From Ralstonia sp. NFACC01 (lineage in GTDB: Bacteria; Pseudomonadota; Gammaproteobacteria; Burkholderiales; Burkholderiaceae): a stretch of 64,000 bases of DNA. Positions 49,023 to 58,470 of the stretch are shown here, one piece after another (the first letter of the stretch is position 1; each line of letters opens with the position of its first letter). Location of the stretch: assembly GCF_900115545.1 (NCBI RefSeq), contig NZ_FOWV01000001.1:915012-979011 (forward strand), given 5' to 3'. The position numbers and the translations under genes are program-made. Below the pieces are notes generated by a model that saw only the letters and a list, made by a program, of their open reading frames with translations, ran no database searches and was not told the DNA's origin.

Positions 49023-50297
49023 TCAGGTTCCGGCGGATGCGCGCGATGAGAGCGCGCCGGTGGCGTTGGCGGTTGAGCGGGAGGTTGAGCGAGAAAAGCG
49101 GCAGCGCCATTCCGGCGCGTCGGCTTGAGACGATGCAGGCGCCGTTTCGTGCGCCAGCGGCAATTCGACGATGATCGTCACGCCGTGCGGCACGGTCTCC
49201 GTGATCGTCAGGCGTGCGTCGCCATCAAACAAGCGCGACAGGCGTTCACGCACGTGCGTGAGGCCCAGCCCGGAGCCCGTGGCGCCATCGTTGCCGAAAC
49301 CGACGCCCGTGTCGCGCACTTCCAGCACGAGCCGCTCGCCCTCGCTGCCGGCCGCCAGGCGCGCAGACAGGGCGATCTCCCCGCCCTCGCGCGCGGGCTC
49401 GATGCCGTGCACCACGGCGTTTTCCACTAGCGGCTGAATCAGCATCGGTGGGATGACGATGTTGGCGATGGCATCGTCCATCGCCAAGGAGAAACGCAGG
49501 CGATTGCCAAAGCGCAGCGCCTGGATGTCGAGATACGCGCGCAGCAGCGCAAACTCCTGCGCCAGCGTGCACTGCTCGGCGCGTGCGTGCGAGAGCGAGC
49601 TGCGCAGAAAGCCGATCAAATGCTGCAGCAAGCGCCGCGCGGCGGCCGGGTCCCGTGCGATCAGCACATCGACGTGGGCGAGTGAGTTGAACAGGAAATG
49701 CGGCTCGATCTGTGCCTGCAGCGCCATCAGTTGCGCACGCACAACCTGCTTCTCGGCCTCTTCACGCTCCAGCGCATCGAGCGCGGCCTGGCGCTGCAAT
49801 GCGGCCAGCTTGCCGCGCGACCAGTAGTAATACGTCGCGCCCAGCGCCGCCAGCATGGCGATGATGAAACTCATGCGCAGGCTGTCGGCGCGCCAGGGTT
49901 CCGGGTTCGGGTTGTGCAGGCACAGGATCGTCCGCGCAATCCACTGCCCGAGCGGCACGCCGATCAGCACCGCGCCCACGATGATCCACGGAAACACCTT
50001 CTTGTTGGGCGGGCCGTCGCCCCAGAGCACATGGCGCGGGATGCCGATCAGCGAGAACATCGACAGCCCGATCGCCTGGCTGAATACGAAATCTTTCCAG
50101 AACGTCTCTTCCGGCCGGATACCGAACGCCAGCACGGCCGCAATCAGCGTATTGATGACGATGATGACGGCGTAGCGGATCACCCAGCGCCGGGCAAGGT
50201 GCAGGCAATCGGCAAGCGAAGGGAACGACACATTGGCGAACATGCGGGCGATCTTACCGGACGGTTCTCCGGCGTTGAAGCGTGGGGTTTCCCGCAT
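49023..50297 (-). CDS. LytS/YehU-type sensor histidine kinase
   Basis: 424 residues from ATG 50297, which overlaps the stop of the 2TM gene; GTG 50300 or ATG 50243 are alternatives. About four membrane helices lie in residues 20-165. A coiled linker leads to the His_kinase domain: H-box LMALQAQIEPHFLFNSLAHVDVLI with the phosphoacceptor His, N-box IPPMLIQPLVENAVVHGI, and G-box DTGVGFGNDGATGSGLGLTHVRERL. It phosphorylates the LytTR regulator downstream. The C-terminal 28 residues are Ser/Arg/Ala-rich and unrelated to the fold. Confidence 0.9.
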   Translation of the reverse strand: MRETPRFNAGEPSGKIARMFANVSFPSLADCLHLARRWVIRYAVIIVINTLIAAVLAFGIRPEETFWKDFVFSQAIGLSMFSLIGIPRHVLWGDGPPNKKVFPWIIVGAVLIGVPLGQWIARTILCLHNPNPEPWRADSLRMSFIIAMLAALGATYYYWSRGKLAALQRQAALDALEREEAEKQVVRAQLMALQAQIEPHFLFNSLAHVDVLIARDPAAARRLLQHLIGFLRSSLSHARAEQCTLAQEFALLRAYLDIQALRFGNRLRFSLAMDDAIANIVIPPMLIQPLVENAVVHGIEPAREGGEIALSARLAAGSEGERLVLEVRDTGVGFGNDGATGSGLGLTHVRERLSRLFDGDARLTITETVPHGVTIIVELPLAHETAPASSQADAPEWRCRFSRSTSRSTANATGALSSRASAGT

Positions 50298-50608
50298 CAC
50301 CGGCGGCCGGCCTGCTGGCGCAAACGGGCGAGTTCACGGTCGACCATGCGCTGGTAACCGTTGCCCTGGCTCCAGGCCAGGCTCAGGCCGTGTGCGGCCA
50401 GGCCCAACCCCCAGCCCAGCAGTGGCCACACAAACCAGAACTGCCCACGCGACAGCGCTATCGCCACCAACCCGGCGTTTACGGCCAGGAACGACAGCAG
50501 GTGAATGCGGAACCCCAGGCGCGCACCGGCGCGGTGTCGGGCGCGGCGCAGCAGAGCGTCGTCGGATTCAATGGATGGGGAAGTTGGGGTGTAAGGCACG
50601 GCGGACAT
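50297..50608 (-). CDS. 2TM-domain membrane protein
   Basis: 103 residues from ATG 50608. A basic helix (DDALLRRARHRAGARLGFRIHLLS) precedes two closely spaced membrane helices (FLAVNAGLVAIALS, FVWPLLGWGLGLAAHGLSLAW), and the last part is again basic (YQRMVDRELARLRQQAG). This is the plan of the 2TM domain, often found fused or adjacent to LytTR systems. Its stop overlaps the kinase start. It is the first gene of a three-gene signalling operon. No function is established. Confidence 0.8.
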   Translation of the reverse strand: MSAVPYTPTSPSIESDDALLRRARHRAGARLGFRIHLLSFLAVNAGLVAIALSRGQFWFVWPLLGWGLGLAAHGLSLAWSQGNGYQRMVDRELARLRQQAGRR

Positions 50609-50744
50609 GGCGGTCTCTGGTGGAACCGAAGATGTCCGCAGTATAGGAATGACGCCTGGGCAGGCGCCACGGGCGTGCGACGAATGGCGGAATCGGGCGG
50701 ATGAACGGCGCGCAGCCGGCTCCGCCGACACACAGCAGCCGTGG

Positions 50745-51704
50745 CTATGCCGCCAACGCCTCCCGCGCGGACTGGCTCACCACCGTGGAAGCCACCGCTT
50801 CCGCCACCGTCTCGCGGGAAAGGTGCGGTGCAAACATCCCGATAAAGTCGTGCGCATAGGCACGCAGATACGCCCCGCGGCGCACCGCCACGCGCGTGGT
50901 ATTCGGTTCGAACAGGTGGTCCGCGCCGATGCAGACGAGGTTGTCGTCCTTGCGCCCGTCATACGCCATCGACGCGATGATGCCCACGCCCACGTCCAGC
51001 GCCACGTAGGTCTTGATCACGTCTGCATCCATGGCGGTCAGCACGATCTCGGGGTGCAGGCCAGCACTGGCAAATGCCGCGTCGATGTTGCGTCGGCCCG
51101 TGAAGCCTGCGTCGTACGTGATGAGCGGATACTGGGCCACATCTTCCAACGTCGGGAGCGGATTCTTGGTCAGCGGATGATCCGGGCTGACCACCAGCAC
51201 GTGGCGCCAGCGGTACGCCTCGAACGACGTCAGCCCCGGCTCGTTGGCCACGGCTTCGGTGGCGATACCGATATCGGCCTGCCCCGTCAGCAGCAGCTCG
51301 ACGATGTGCGAGGGCGACGCCTCCTGCAGCGCCAGCGTGACGTGCGGATATTCCTTGCGGAACGACTGCACCACCTTCGGCAGCGCATACCGGGCCTGTG
51401 TGTGCGTGGTCGCCACGGTCAGGCGGCCCGACTGGCGGCCGGAAAATTCCTCGCCGGCCTGGCGCAGGTTTTCGGCTTCGAGCAGCAGGCGCTCGACAAT
51501 GCGGACGATCTCGCGACCCGGTTCGGTCAGGCCCGTGAGCCGCTTGCCGTAGCGCTCGAAAATCTCCACGCCCAATTCATCCTCCAGCTCGCGGATCTGC
51601 CGCGACACACCGGGCTGCGACGTGTACAGCGCGTTGGCGACTTCGGTCAGGTTGAACTGGCGGCGCACCGCCTCGCGGATGGAACGCAGTTGCTGGAAGT
51701 TCAT
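50745..51704 (-). CDS. cysB: LysR-family sulfur regulator CysB
   Basis: 319 residues. The N-terminal HTH is MNFQQLRSIREAVRRQFNLTEVANALYTSQPGVSRQIRELEDELGVEIFERYGKRLTGLTEPG, specific to the CysB/Cbl group. The inducer-binding domain carries the LTVATTHTQARYALPKVV block that binds sulfate or acetylserine in CysB. It activates sulfate and thiosulfate uptake genes under sulfur limitation. It is the last gene of the cysTWA operon, 41 bp after cysA, and presumably governs both that operon and the ssu genes upstream. Cbl is the alternative. Confidence 0.9.
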   Translation of the reverse strand: MNFQQLRSIREAVRRQFNLTEVANALYTSQPGVSRQIRELEDELGVEIFERYGKRLTGLTEPGREIVRIVERLLLEAENLRQAGEEFSGRQSGRLTVATTHTQARYALPKVVQSFRKEYPHVTLALQEASPSHIVELLLTGQADIGIATEAVANEPGLTSFEAYRWRHVLVVSPDHPLTKNPLPTLEDVAQYPLITYDAGFTGRRNIDAAFASAGLHPEIVLTAMDADVIKTYVALDVGVGIIASMAYDGRKDDNLVCIGADHLFEPNTTRVAVRRGAYLRAYAHDFIGMFAPHLSRETVAEAVASTVVSQSAREALAA

Positions 51705-51745
51705 GGCTCGTGTCCTCTCGTATTGGTTGTCGTCGGAGCGGCGCG

Positions 51746-52855
51746 TTATGCGGTCGGCTGCGCGGCGGCCGGCCGTGCACCTTGGGCAAACACGCGAATG
51801 GCGCGCGGGCGCACCACCAGCGTTTCGCCTTCGCGGAAGCCCTCGGCGCGGAAGCGCTCGATGGGCAGGGAGACTTCGATGATGTCGTCGGTGTCTTCGC
51901 GTTCCAGCTCAAGCTGGGCAATGGCGCCAAGCGTGAGCGCGCGGCGCAGCATGACGGGAATGCCCTCGGCTCCTGGCGCATAGCGCTCCAGATCGATTTC
52001 GTGGGGGCGTACGAAGGCTACCGCCTGATCGGCACGAGACGAATCCACGCCACCCGACGGCACAGCAATGGCGGAATCGCCCACGTGCAGCACGCTGCCG
52101 CCCTCGCCTTCTTCCAGGCGGCCGTGGAACAGGTTCACGTTGCCCAGAAAGCCATAGACAAACGGCGTGGCTGGCGTGTTGTAGACCGCATCGGGGCTGC
52201 CGACCTGCTCCACCTGGCCGCGGTTCATCAGCACCACGTTGTCGGCCACTTCCAGCGCCTCTTCCTGGTCGTGCGTGACGAACAGGCTGGTGACATGCAG
52301 ATCGTCGTGCAGACGGCGCAGCCAGCGTCGCAATTCCTTGCGCACCTTGGCATCGAGCGCGCCGAAGGGCTCGTCGAGCAGCAGCACGCGCGGCTCCACC
52401 GCAAGCGCACGCGCCAGGGCAATCCGCTGGCGCTGCCCGCCCGACAGTTGCGGCGGGTAACGATCGGCCAGCCAATCGAGCTGCACGAGTTCCAGCAGCT
52501 CCTTCACCTTCGCGCGGATCTGCGCTTCACTCGGTCGCTGCGTACGCGGTTTCACACGCAGGCCAAAGGCCACATTCTCGAACACCGTCATGTGCTTGAA
52601 CAGCGCGTAATGCTGGAACACGAAGCCGACCTGGCGCTCGCGCACATGCTGGTCCGATGCGTCTTCGCCGTTGAGGTGAATCGTGCCCGAATCGGCATGC
52701 TCCAACCCGGCGATGATGCGCAGCAGCGTGGTCTTGCCGCAGCCCGACGGACCCAGCAGCGCAGTCAGTTCGCCCTGCTTGAAGTCGAGCGAAACATCGT
52801 TGAGGGCAACGAAGTTGCCAAAGCGCTTGGTGATGTGTTGAACCTGGATGCTCAT
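51746..52855 (-). CDS. cysA: Sulfate/thiosulfate ABC transporter ATPase CysA
   Basis: 369 residues. The ABC core has Walker [26 protein letters not shown], signature [15 protein letters not shown], Walker [29 protein letters not shown] (the K-x-R-x-E-L-R form typical of CysA) and the H-loop [11 protein letters not shown]-terminal TOBE-like regulatory domain follows ([19 protein letters not shown] onward). It energises CysT/CysW. The start overlaps the cysW stop by 4 bp. Confidence 0.95.
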   Translation of the reverse strand: MSIQVQHITKRFGNFVALNDVSLDFKQGELTALLGPSGCGKTTLLRIIAGLEHADSGTIHLNGEDASDQHVRERQVGFVFQHYALFKHMTVFENVAFGLRVKPRTQRPSEAQIRAKVKELLELVQLDWLADRYPPQLSGGQRQRIALARALAVEPRVLLLDEPFGALDAKVRKELRRWLRRLHDDLHVTSLFVTHDQEEALEVADNVVLMNRGQVEQVGSPDAVYNTPATPFVYGFLGNVNLFHGRLEEGEGGSVLHVGDSAIAVPSGGVDSSRADQAVAFVRPHEIDLERYAPGAEGIPVMLRRALTLGAIAQLELEREDTDDIIEVSLPIERFRAEGFREGETLVVRPRAIRVFAQGARPAAAQPTA

Positions 52856-53832
52856 GCTGCGCTTCCCTCCAGCGGAGATTGCACGGAGACGTGCGAGTTC
52901 GAATGGGATGTCTGTTGTGCCACGCGCTGCCCTGGGCCTTCACCCACGCCGGCATCTGCATCAGCCAGCTCGCGACGGCTGCGCCATTCGACCAGCGTCT
53001 TCAGCGCCAGCGTGACAAGCGCCAGCAATGTCAGCAGCGACGCCACGGCAAACGCGGCCGCAAAGTTGTATTCGTTGTAGAGAATTTCCACGTGCAGCGG
53101 CATCGTGTTCGTCAGCCCGCGAATGTGGCCCGACACCACCGACACCGCGCCAAACTCGCCCATCGCCCGCGCGTTGCACAGGATCACGCCATACAACAGG
53201 CCCCACTTGATGTTCGGCAGCGTTACGCGAAAGAACGTCTGCCAGCCCGAGGCGCCGAGCACGATGGCGGCCTCTTCCTCTTCGCTGCCTTGCGCCTGCA
53301 TGAGCGGAATCAGCTCGCGCGCCACGAACGGAAACGTGACGAACACCGTCGCCAGCACAATGCCCGGCACCGCAAAAATGATCTTGAAATCGTGATCGGA
53401 GAGATACGGCCCGAACCAGCCCTGCGCGCCGAAGAGCAACACGTAGATCAGGCCGGCAATGACGGGCGACACCGAAAACGGCAAGTCGATCAACGTCAGC
53501 AGCAGGTTCTTGCCGCGAAACTCGAACTTGGCAATCGCCCATGCCGCCGCCACGCCAAACACCACGTTCAGCGGCACGGCAATCGCTGCGGTGGTCAGCG
53601 TCAGATAGATCGCCGAAAGCGCATCGGGCTCGATCAGCGCCTCGAGATACACGTCGACGCCCTTCTTGAACGCCTCGACAAACACGCTCGCCAGCGGCAC
53701 GAACAGGAACAACGCCAGGAACACGAACGAAACGAGGATCAGCGTTGCACGCACCCAGGCGGATTCTGCGGTGGCGCCTCGGCGGCCACCAGCGGGCGCC
53801 TGACCAAGTTGACGGGAAACAGTACCGGCCAT
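52852..53832 (-). CDS. cysW: Sulfate ABC transporter permease CysW
   Basis: 326 residues from ATG 53832, one base after the cysT stop. Six membrane helices with the EAA loop [32 protein letters not shown], in which the family GxxGWQTF core is clear. [20 protein letters not shown] is conserved in CysW. The C-terminal extension ([20 protein letters not shown]) is longer than in E. coli. It forms the channel with CysT. Confidence 0.94.
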   Translation of the reverse strand: MAGTVSRQLGQAPAGGRRGATAESAWVRATLILVSFVFLALFLFVPLASVFVEAFKKGVDVYLEALIEPDALSAIYLTLTTAAIAVPLNVVFGVAAAWAIAKFEFRGKNLLLTLIDLPFSVSPVIAGLIYVLLFGAQGWFGPYLSDHDFKIIFAVPGIVLATVFVTFPFVARELIPLMQAQGSEEEEAAIVLGASGWQTFFRVTLPNIKWGLLYGVILCNARAMGEFGAVSVVSGHIRGLTNTMPLHVEILYNEYNFAAAFAVASLLTLLALVTLALKTLVEWRSRRELADADAGVGEGPGQRVAQQTSHSNSHVSVQSPLEGSAA

Positions 53833-53833
53833 A

Positions 53834-54748
53834 TCAGGCTCCAGCTGCCGCGTTGGCGGTCGGGGGTTCGGGGGCACGCTCGATGGCGTCATTGCGATTG
53901 CCGCGGCGGCGCGTCCACGCTTGCAGCAGATTGATGACCAGCAGCAGCGTGAACGAGATACCGAGCATGACGACGGCAATGGCCGTGGCGCCCGCGTAAT
54001 CGAATTGCTCCAGCTTGGAATAGATCATCAGCGGCGTGATCTCGGAAACCATCGGCATGTTGCCGGCGATGAAGATGACCGAGCCGTACTCGCCGGTGGC
54101 ACGCGCAAAGGCCAACGCGAAACCGGTCAGCAATGCGGGCAGCAAGGTCGGCAGAATCACGCGAGTGAAGGTCTGCCAGCGCGTGGCGCCCAGGCTGGCT
54201 GCCGCCTCTTCCAGTTCGGCCTCCAGATCTTCCAGCACCGGCTGCACCGTGCGCACGACAAACGGCAGGCCGATGAACGTCAGCGCCACCACGATGCCCA
54301 GCGGCGTGAACGCGACCTTCAGCCCCAGCGGTTCCAGCCGCGAGCCGATCCAGCCATTCGGCGCGTACAACGCGGTGAGCGCAATGCCGGCCACCGCAGT
54401 CGGCAGCGCAAACGGCAGGTCGACCAGCGCATCGATCAACCGCTTGCCCGGAAAGCGATAGCGCACCAGCACCCACGCCACGATGAGCCCGAACACGAGG
54501 TTGATCACCGCGGCGATCAGCGAAGCCCCGAACGTCAGCTTGTACGACGCCACCACGCGCGGCGCGGTGACGGTCGTCCAGAACGCATCCCACGTCATGG
54601 TGAACGTCTTGAGGACCGTTGCCGACAGCGGGATCAGGACGATCAGCGCCAGGTACAGCAGCGAAAACCCCAGCGCCAGCCCGAAGCCGGGCAGCACATT
54701 CGCGGGCTTACGCCGCTTGGAGGAAAAAAACGCGGAAGGCAGGCTCAT
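53834..54748 (-). CDS. cysT: Sulfate ABC transporter permease CysT (CysU)
   Basis: 304 residues from ATG 54748. Six membrane helices, EAA loop [30 protein letters not shown], and the [24 protein letters not shown] block characteristic of CysT. The start gives [23 protein letters not shown]; no strong ribosome site is seen, and a terminator-like hairpin with T-run ends 12 bp upstream. The C-terminus ([26 protein letters not shown]) is an unstructured extension. It heads the cysTWA-cysB operon. The binding protein sbp lies 8 kb away. Confidence 0.94.
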   Translation of the reverse strand: MSLPSAFFSSKRRKPANVLPGFGLALGFSLLYLALIVLIPLSATVLKTFTMTWDAFWTTVTAPRVVASYKLTFGASLIAAVINLVFGLIVAWVLVRYRFPGKRLIDALVDLPFALPTAVAGIALTALYAPNGWIGSRLEPLGLKVAFTPLGIVVALTFIGLPFVVRTVQPVLEDLEAELEEAAASLGATRWQTFTRVILPTLLPALLTGFALAFARATGEYGSVIFIAGNMPMVSEITPLMIYSKLEQFDYAGATAIAVVMLGISFTLLLVINLLQAWTRRRGNRNDAIERAPEPPTANAAAGA

Positions 54749-54760
54749 CAGCGCACCGAT

Positions 54761-54791
54761 AAAAATGGCCGCAGAGCAAAACACTGCGGCC
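54761..54791 (-). terminator. Terminator-like hairpin just upstream of cysT
   Basis: On the minus strand GGCCGCAG (54791-54784) and CTGCGGCC (54774-54767) form a perfect 8-bp stem with a 9-nt loop, followed by ATTTTT (54766-54761). It lies 75 bp after the stop of the hydrolase and only 12 bp before the cysT ATG. It may end the ssu transcript, attenuate cysT, or both. Confidence 0.7.
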
Positions 54792-54865
54792 GATATGCAG
54801 ATGAACCGATTGTGGCGGACTGTTCTTATGACGAAAACGAATATTTGCGCATGTGCATCATCGTT

Positions 54866-55552
54866 TTAGATATAAGGGGTGCTCGGTAAGACATCCCACT
54901 GCGCTTGCCAGTCGGCACCGTCGCGGGTGGTGTCTTGTGCACTTGCGCGGCCGATCAGGCGATCGAGCAAGGCCAGGCCGGCGTCCCATTCACCGAGGTT
55001 GGAATCGGCGTTGATATGGCCGGCCTCGCCGGCATCCACGAATTCGGTGCCCCAACGCGCGGCCCAGTCGATGGCACTGCCTTGCGGCATCCACGGGTCA
55101 TTGCGGCTGGCGACAAGCGTGGCCGGGAACGGCAGCGTGCGGCCCGGGAGCAGATCCCGCACGCCGAACTTGTCCGGATCGGCCGGCGCGACGAGCAACA
55201 CCGCCGCCACCGTCTCCTTGGTCTGCACCGCCCAATGCAATGACGCCAGGCAGCCGAAGCTATGCGCCACCAGGATGACCGGGCGCCTGCTGCGCGTGGG
55301 CGGACGCTCGGCAAGCGCCGCATGCACCGCTTCCCCCACACGGGCCGACCAGCGCGGCAGGTCAGGCGTCGACCAGTCCGTCTGCTCCACGCGGCGCCAC
55401 GCCGGGAAGCGCTGCTCCCAGCGCGTCTGCCAGTGGCCGGGGCCGCTGCCATGCAAACCGGGAACGGTCAGGATGACGGCGTCTGCCGGCCACTGCCAGG
55501 CGGGTGCGTCCGATGCGGTTGCGAGTGCGCTGCGTGCCATGGAGGTGCTCAT
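54866..55552 (-). CDS. RBBP9/YdeN-family serine hydrolase
   Basis: 228 residues from ATG 55552, which overlaps the EAL-like gene's stop (ATGA). It is a small alpha/beta hydrolase: VILTVPGLHGSGPGHWQTRWEQRFP is the family mark, nucleophile Ser in ILVAHSFGCLASLHWA, Asp in SRNDPWMPQGSAI and His in GEAGHINADSNLGEW. Substrates of the family are poorly known. It is the last gene of the ssu transcription unit and is close to cysT, so expression under sulfur limitation is likely. Confidence 0.86.
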   Translation of the reverse strand: MSTSMARSALATASDAPAWQWPADAVILTVPGLHGSGPGHWQTRWEQRFPAWRRVEQTDWSTPDLPRWSARVGEAVHAALAERPPTRSRRPVILVAHSFGCLASLHWAVQTKETVAAVLLVAPADPDKFGVRDLLPGRTLPFPATLVASRNDPWMPQGSAIDWAARWGTEFVDAGEAGHINADSNLGEWDAGLALLDRLIGRASAQDTTRDGADWQAQWDVLPSTPYI

Positions 55553-56430
55553 TGCGTGAGAGAAATGCCGGCGGCGCACTGCTGCTGCACCAGCGGCGCC
55601 TGCGCCATCGGTATCACCAGTGGCGTGGGTACGGCGTCCGGTTCGGGCTCGGCTGCGGGCAGGATGCTGCCCTGCACATAGGCGATACCGGCCGCCCGCG
55701 CCAGCTCCAGATCGCTCGGGCGTTCGCAACGCCGCAATGCCAGTGTCACGCCCAGTTCACGTGCGGAATCGGCCAGCGACACCACGTGCCGCGTATGCCA
55801 ATCGCGCCGGGCATCCAACTTCAGGTACGCCGGCTTGGCATGCACGAGCAGCGCGCCCGCCTCCGCCGGGTCCGAAGCCTGCACCGCCACGGCAAAACCG
55901 TTGCGCCGGTAGTTGTCCACCACGAACAGCAGCAGCCCCAGATCGTCATTGGCCGTGGACGGCACCTGAATGACGAATTGCTCCGGATGCAGCCCCAGCG
56001 CCGTCACCGCGCGATGGAATGCCTTGCCATGGTCGGCCGCCACTGCCGCCAGCAACCGGCCATGCACGTTCACAACAAGCTGCCGCGCGTCGGTGCGGGA
56101 GAAGTAGTTGAGCGTATGCACGAGCCGGCACAGGCGGTCGAGTTCGACCAGCGTGCCGTCATCCGAGGCCAGCGAAAACACCTTCCACGGGTTCAGGCCC
56201 AGCTCGCCGTCGCGCGTCCAGGTGCGCATCAGCGCTTCGTGGCCGGCGGGTGCGAGCGCGCCATCGGCGGCAAGCTGCCAGACCGGTTCAAACAGGCTGG
56301 TCAGCGCGCAATGGAAGAACTGGCCCTGCACCCGACCGGCGGCGTCGCGCCACAACTGGCGGTCCGGCGTCGGGGCGCTCGGCAGCGTGCCGAGAAATTG
56401 TGCGACTGCGGTGGTGTGCATAAGACTCAT
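55549..56430 (-). CDS. Degenerate EAL-domain protein in the ssu operon
   Basis: 293 residues with an EAL (cyclic-di-GMP phosphodiesterase) fold. GHEALMR keeps the name motif and VNVHGRLL keeps the Asn strand. Other catalytic positions look lost: the E-x-T strand reads FVIQVPST, the DDFG loop reads AVQASDPAEAG, the KID strand is LKLDARRD, and the EGVE strand reads RRCERPSD. It is therefore probably a non-hydrolytic binding or scaffold protein. It lies 40 bp after ssuF and overlaps the hydrolase gene, so it is part of the sulfonate operon, which is an unusual context for an EAL protein. Confidence 0.82.
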   Translation of the reverse strand: MSLMHTTAVAQFLGTLPSAPTPDRQLWRDAAGRVQGQFFHCALTSLFEPVWQLAADGALAPAGHEALMRTWTRDGELGLNPWKVFSLASDDGTLVELDRLCRLVHTLNYFSRTDARQLVVNVHGRLLAAVAADHGKAFHRAVTALGLHPEQFVIQVPSTANDDLGLLLFVVDNYRRNGFAVAVQASDPAEAGALLVHAKPAYLKLDARRDWHTRHVVSLADSARELGVTLALRRCERPSDLELARAAGIAYVQGSILPAAEPEPDAVPTPLVIPMAQAPLVQQQCAAGISLTQ

Positions 56431-56470
56431 CGGGATGGGCTCCTGAAAAAAGTCGCCTCCTCCTCCCCCG

Positions 56471-56686
56471 TCACAACTTGGCGATCGACACTTCAGTCGC
56501 CTTCACCAGCGCAACGACTTCGCTGCCGATCTTCAGGCCAAGGCTGTCGACCGAGCGCGTGGTGATGACCGAGGTAACAATGCCGGCCGGGGTCTCCACG
56601 TCGATCTCCGAGAGCACGTCGCCCCGGATGATCTCCTTGATCTGCCCGCGAAACTGGTTGCGTACATTAATCGCTTGGATGCTCAT
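56471..56686 (-). CDS. ssuF: Molbindin-like TOBE protein SsuF
   Basis: 71 residues forming one Mop/TOBE domain: INVRNQFRGQIKEIIRGDVLSEIDVETPAGIVTSVITTRSVDSLGLKIGSEVVALVKATEVSIAKL is covered almost end to end by the family. Such molbindins bind molybdate-like oxyanions as oligomers. In Pseudomonas putida the sulfonate operon ends ssuEADCBF, where SsuF is a molbindin of this size, and the order here is the same. The exact role in sulfonate use is not settled. 70 bp separate it from ssuB. Confidence 0.88.
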   Translation of the reverse strand: MSIQAINVRNQFRGQIKEIIRGDVLSEIDVETPAGIVTSVITTRSVDSLGLKIGSEVVALVKATEVSIAKL

Positions 56687-56756
56687 GATGTTCCTTCTTA
56701 GATGACAACGGCACTACGTGCCAATGAATGTTTTCAGGAGAAAGGTTTGCAGCGCC

Positions 56757-57596
56757 TTACACGGCCCAGCGCACGGCGGTGGCAGACACGTCAAAGGGTG
56801 ATGCCCACGCCGTGTGCGGGCGCACATCGGTCACTTCATTCGGATCGATCTTGCGCTGCATCACGCGGTTGAGGATCGCTTCTTCCAGCCGGGCAAACGC
56901 GGGCGAACCACGGTGGCGCGGACGCGGCAGGTCGATGCGTTCGTCCAGCGCGATGCGGCCGTCTTCGATCAGCACCACGCGGTCGGCCAGCGCCACCGCT
57001 TCGGCCACATCGTGCGTGACGAGCACGGCGGTAAAGCCAAGGCGTTGCCACAGGCCTTCGATCAGGTTCTGCATGTCGATGCGGGTGAGCGCGTCCAACG
57101 CGCCCAGCGGTTCGTCCAGCAGCAGCAGGCGCGGTCGATGCACGAGCGCACGCGCCAACGCCACGCGCTGGCGTTGCCCGCCCGACAGGCGCGCCGGCCA
57201 TTCCCCTGCCCGCTCGGCCAGACCGACTTGCGCGAGCACTTCGGCGGCCTGCGCGCGCTGTGTTTTCGGCAAGCCGAGCGCGACGTTGTCGAGCACTTTC
57301 TTCCACGGCAGCAGACGGGCGTCCTGGAACATCACGCGGGCATCGTCGTGCAGGCCGTCTTCGGCGTCACCGTCTCGACGCAGGTGTCCATCGTCAATGC
57401 CTTCCAGCCCGGCAATCAGCCGCAGCAGCGTGCTCTTGCCGCAGCCGCTGCGCCCGACGATAACGACAAACTCGCCAGGCGTAATGTCCAGATCGATGCC
57501 GTGCAGCACTTCACGATCGCCATAGCGTTTGACGACGTGCTCGATGTGCAAGGCGGTGCCGGCCAGCGCGGCGTGTTCAGTGGCGTTGCTTTGCAT
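56757..57596 (-). CDS. ssuB: Alkanesulfonate ABC transporter ATPase SsuB
   Basis: 279 residues from ATG 57596. ABC core: Walker [22 protein letters not shown]-loop [20 protein letters not shown] (typical of nitrate/sulfonate/taurine ATPases), signature [15 protein letters not shown], Walker [18 protein letters not shown]-loop [15 protein letters not shown]. It works with SsuC and SsuA. It lies 19 bp after ssuC. Confidence 0.93.
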   Translation of the reverse strand: MQSNATEHAALAGTALHIEHVVKRYGDREVLHGIDLDITPGEFVVIVGRSGCGKSTLLRLIAGLEGIDDGHLRRDGDAEDGLHDDARVMFQDARLLPWKKVLDNVALGLPKTQRAQAAEVLAQVGLAERAGEWPARLSGGQRQRVALARALVHRPRLLLLDEPLGALDALTRIDMQNLIEGLWQRLGFTAVLVTHDVAEAVALADRVVLIEDGRIALDERIDLPRPRHRGSPAFARLEEAILNRVMQRKIDPNEVTDVRPHTAWASPFDVSATAVRWAV

Positions 57597-57615
57597 GCGT
57601 CTCTCCAATTCAGCC

Positions 57616-58452
57616 TCAGGCCGCTGCTTGATAACCAGGGTGCCAGCGCAGCCAGAAGCGCTCCAGCGCACGCGAGAGCAGATCCGCCAGCTTGCCCAGC
57701 AGCGCGTACAGCAGGATGCCCAGCAGCACGACGTCGGTCTGCAGGAACTCGCGCGCATTCATCGTCATGTAGCCGATGCCGGCCTGCGCAGACACCGTCT
57801 CCGCAACGATCAGCGTCACCCACATCAGGCCGAGCGAGAAACGCACACCCACCAGGATCTGCGGCAGCGCACCGGGCAGGATCACCTCGCGATACAGCTG
57901 CGCACGCGAGAGCCCGTAGCTGCGGGCCATCTCAACGAGGGCAGGATCCACCGAGCGGATGCCGTGATACGTGTTCAGGTAGATCGGGAAGAACACGCCC
58001 AGCGATACCAGGAACAGCTTGGCCGATTCATCGATGCCGAACCACAGGATCACGAGCGGAATCAGCGCCAGCACCGGGATGTTGCGGACCATCTGCAGCG
58101 TGGTGTCGAGCAGCGTCTCAGCCGTGCGGAAGGTGCCGGTCAGCAGCCCCAGCGCCAGCCCCAACGAACCGCCGATGGCAAAACCCAACAGCGCGCGCCA
58201 TGTGCTGACCGCCACGTGCGTCCACAGCTCGCCTGAACGCGCCAACGCAACAGCGGATTTCGCCACGTCCAGCGGCGCCGGCAGGATGCGGTTCGACAAC
58301 CAGCCCCATTGGGCCGACGCCTGCCACAGCACCAGCAGCACCAGCGGCACGATCCACGGCGCCAGGCGTTGCCGGGCGGACCGCAGGAAGGTGTTCGTGT
58401 TCGCCTTCGCGTTCGGTTTCGATGTTGATTTGGATTTCGACTCGGATGCCAT
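57616..58452 (-). CDS. ssuC: Alkanesulfonate ABC transporter permease SsuC
   Basis: 278 residues with about six membrane helices of the BPD_transp_1 type. The EAA-type loop is [37 protein letters not shown], standard for SsuC/TauC. The N-terminus has a low-complexity Lys/Ser/Asn segment ([18 protein letters not shown]) before the first helix. It lies 18 bp after ssuD. Confidence 0.92.
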   Translation of the reverse strand: MASESKSKSTSKPNAKANTNTFLRSARQRLAPWIVPLVLLVLWQASAQWGWLSNRILPAPLDVAKSAVALARSGELWTHVAVSTWRALLGFAIGGSLGLALGLLTGTFRTAETLLDTTLQMVRNIPVLALIPLVILWFGIDESAKLFLVSLGVFFPIYLNTYHGIRSVDPALVEMARSYGLSRAQLYREVILPGALPQILVGVRFSLGLMWVTLIVAETVSAQAGIGYMTMNAREFLQTDVVLLGILLYALLGKLADLLSRALERFWLRWHPGYQAAA

Positions 58453-58470
58453 TGCCCTGCTCCTCCCGGC

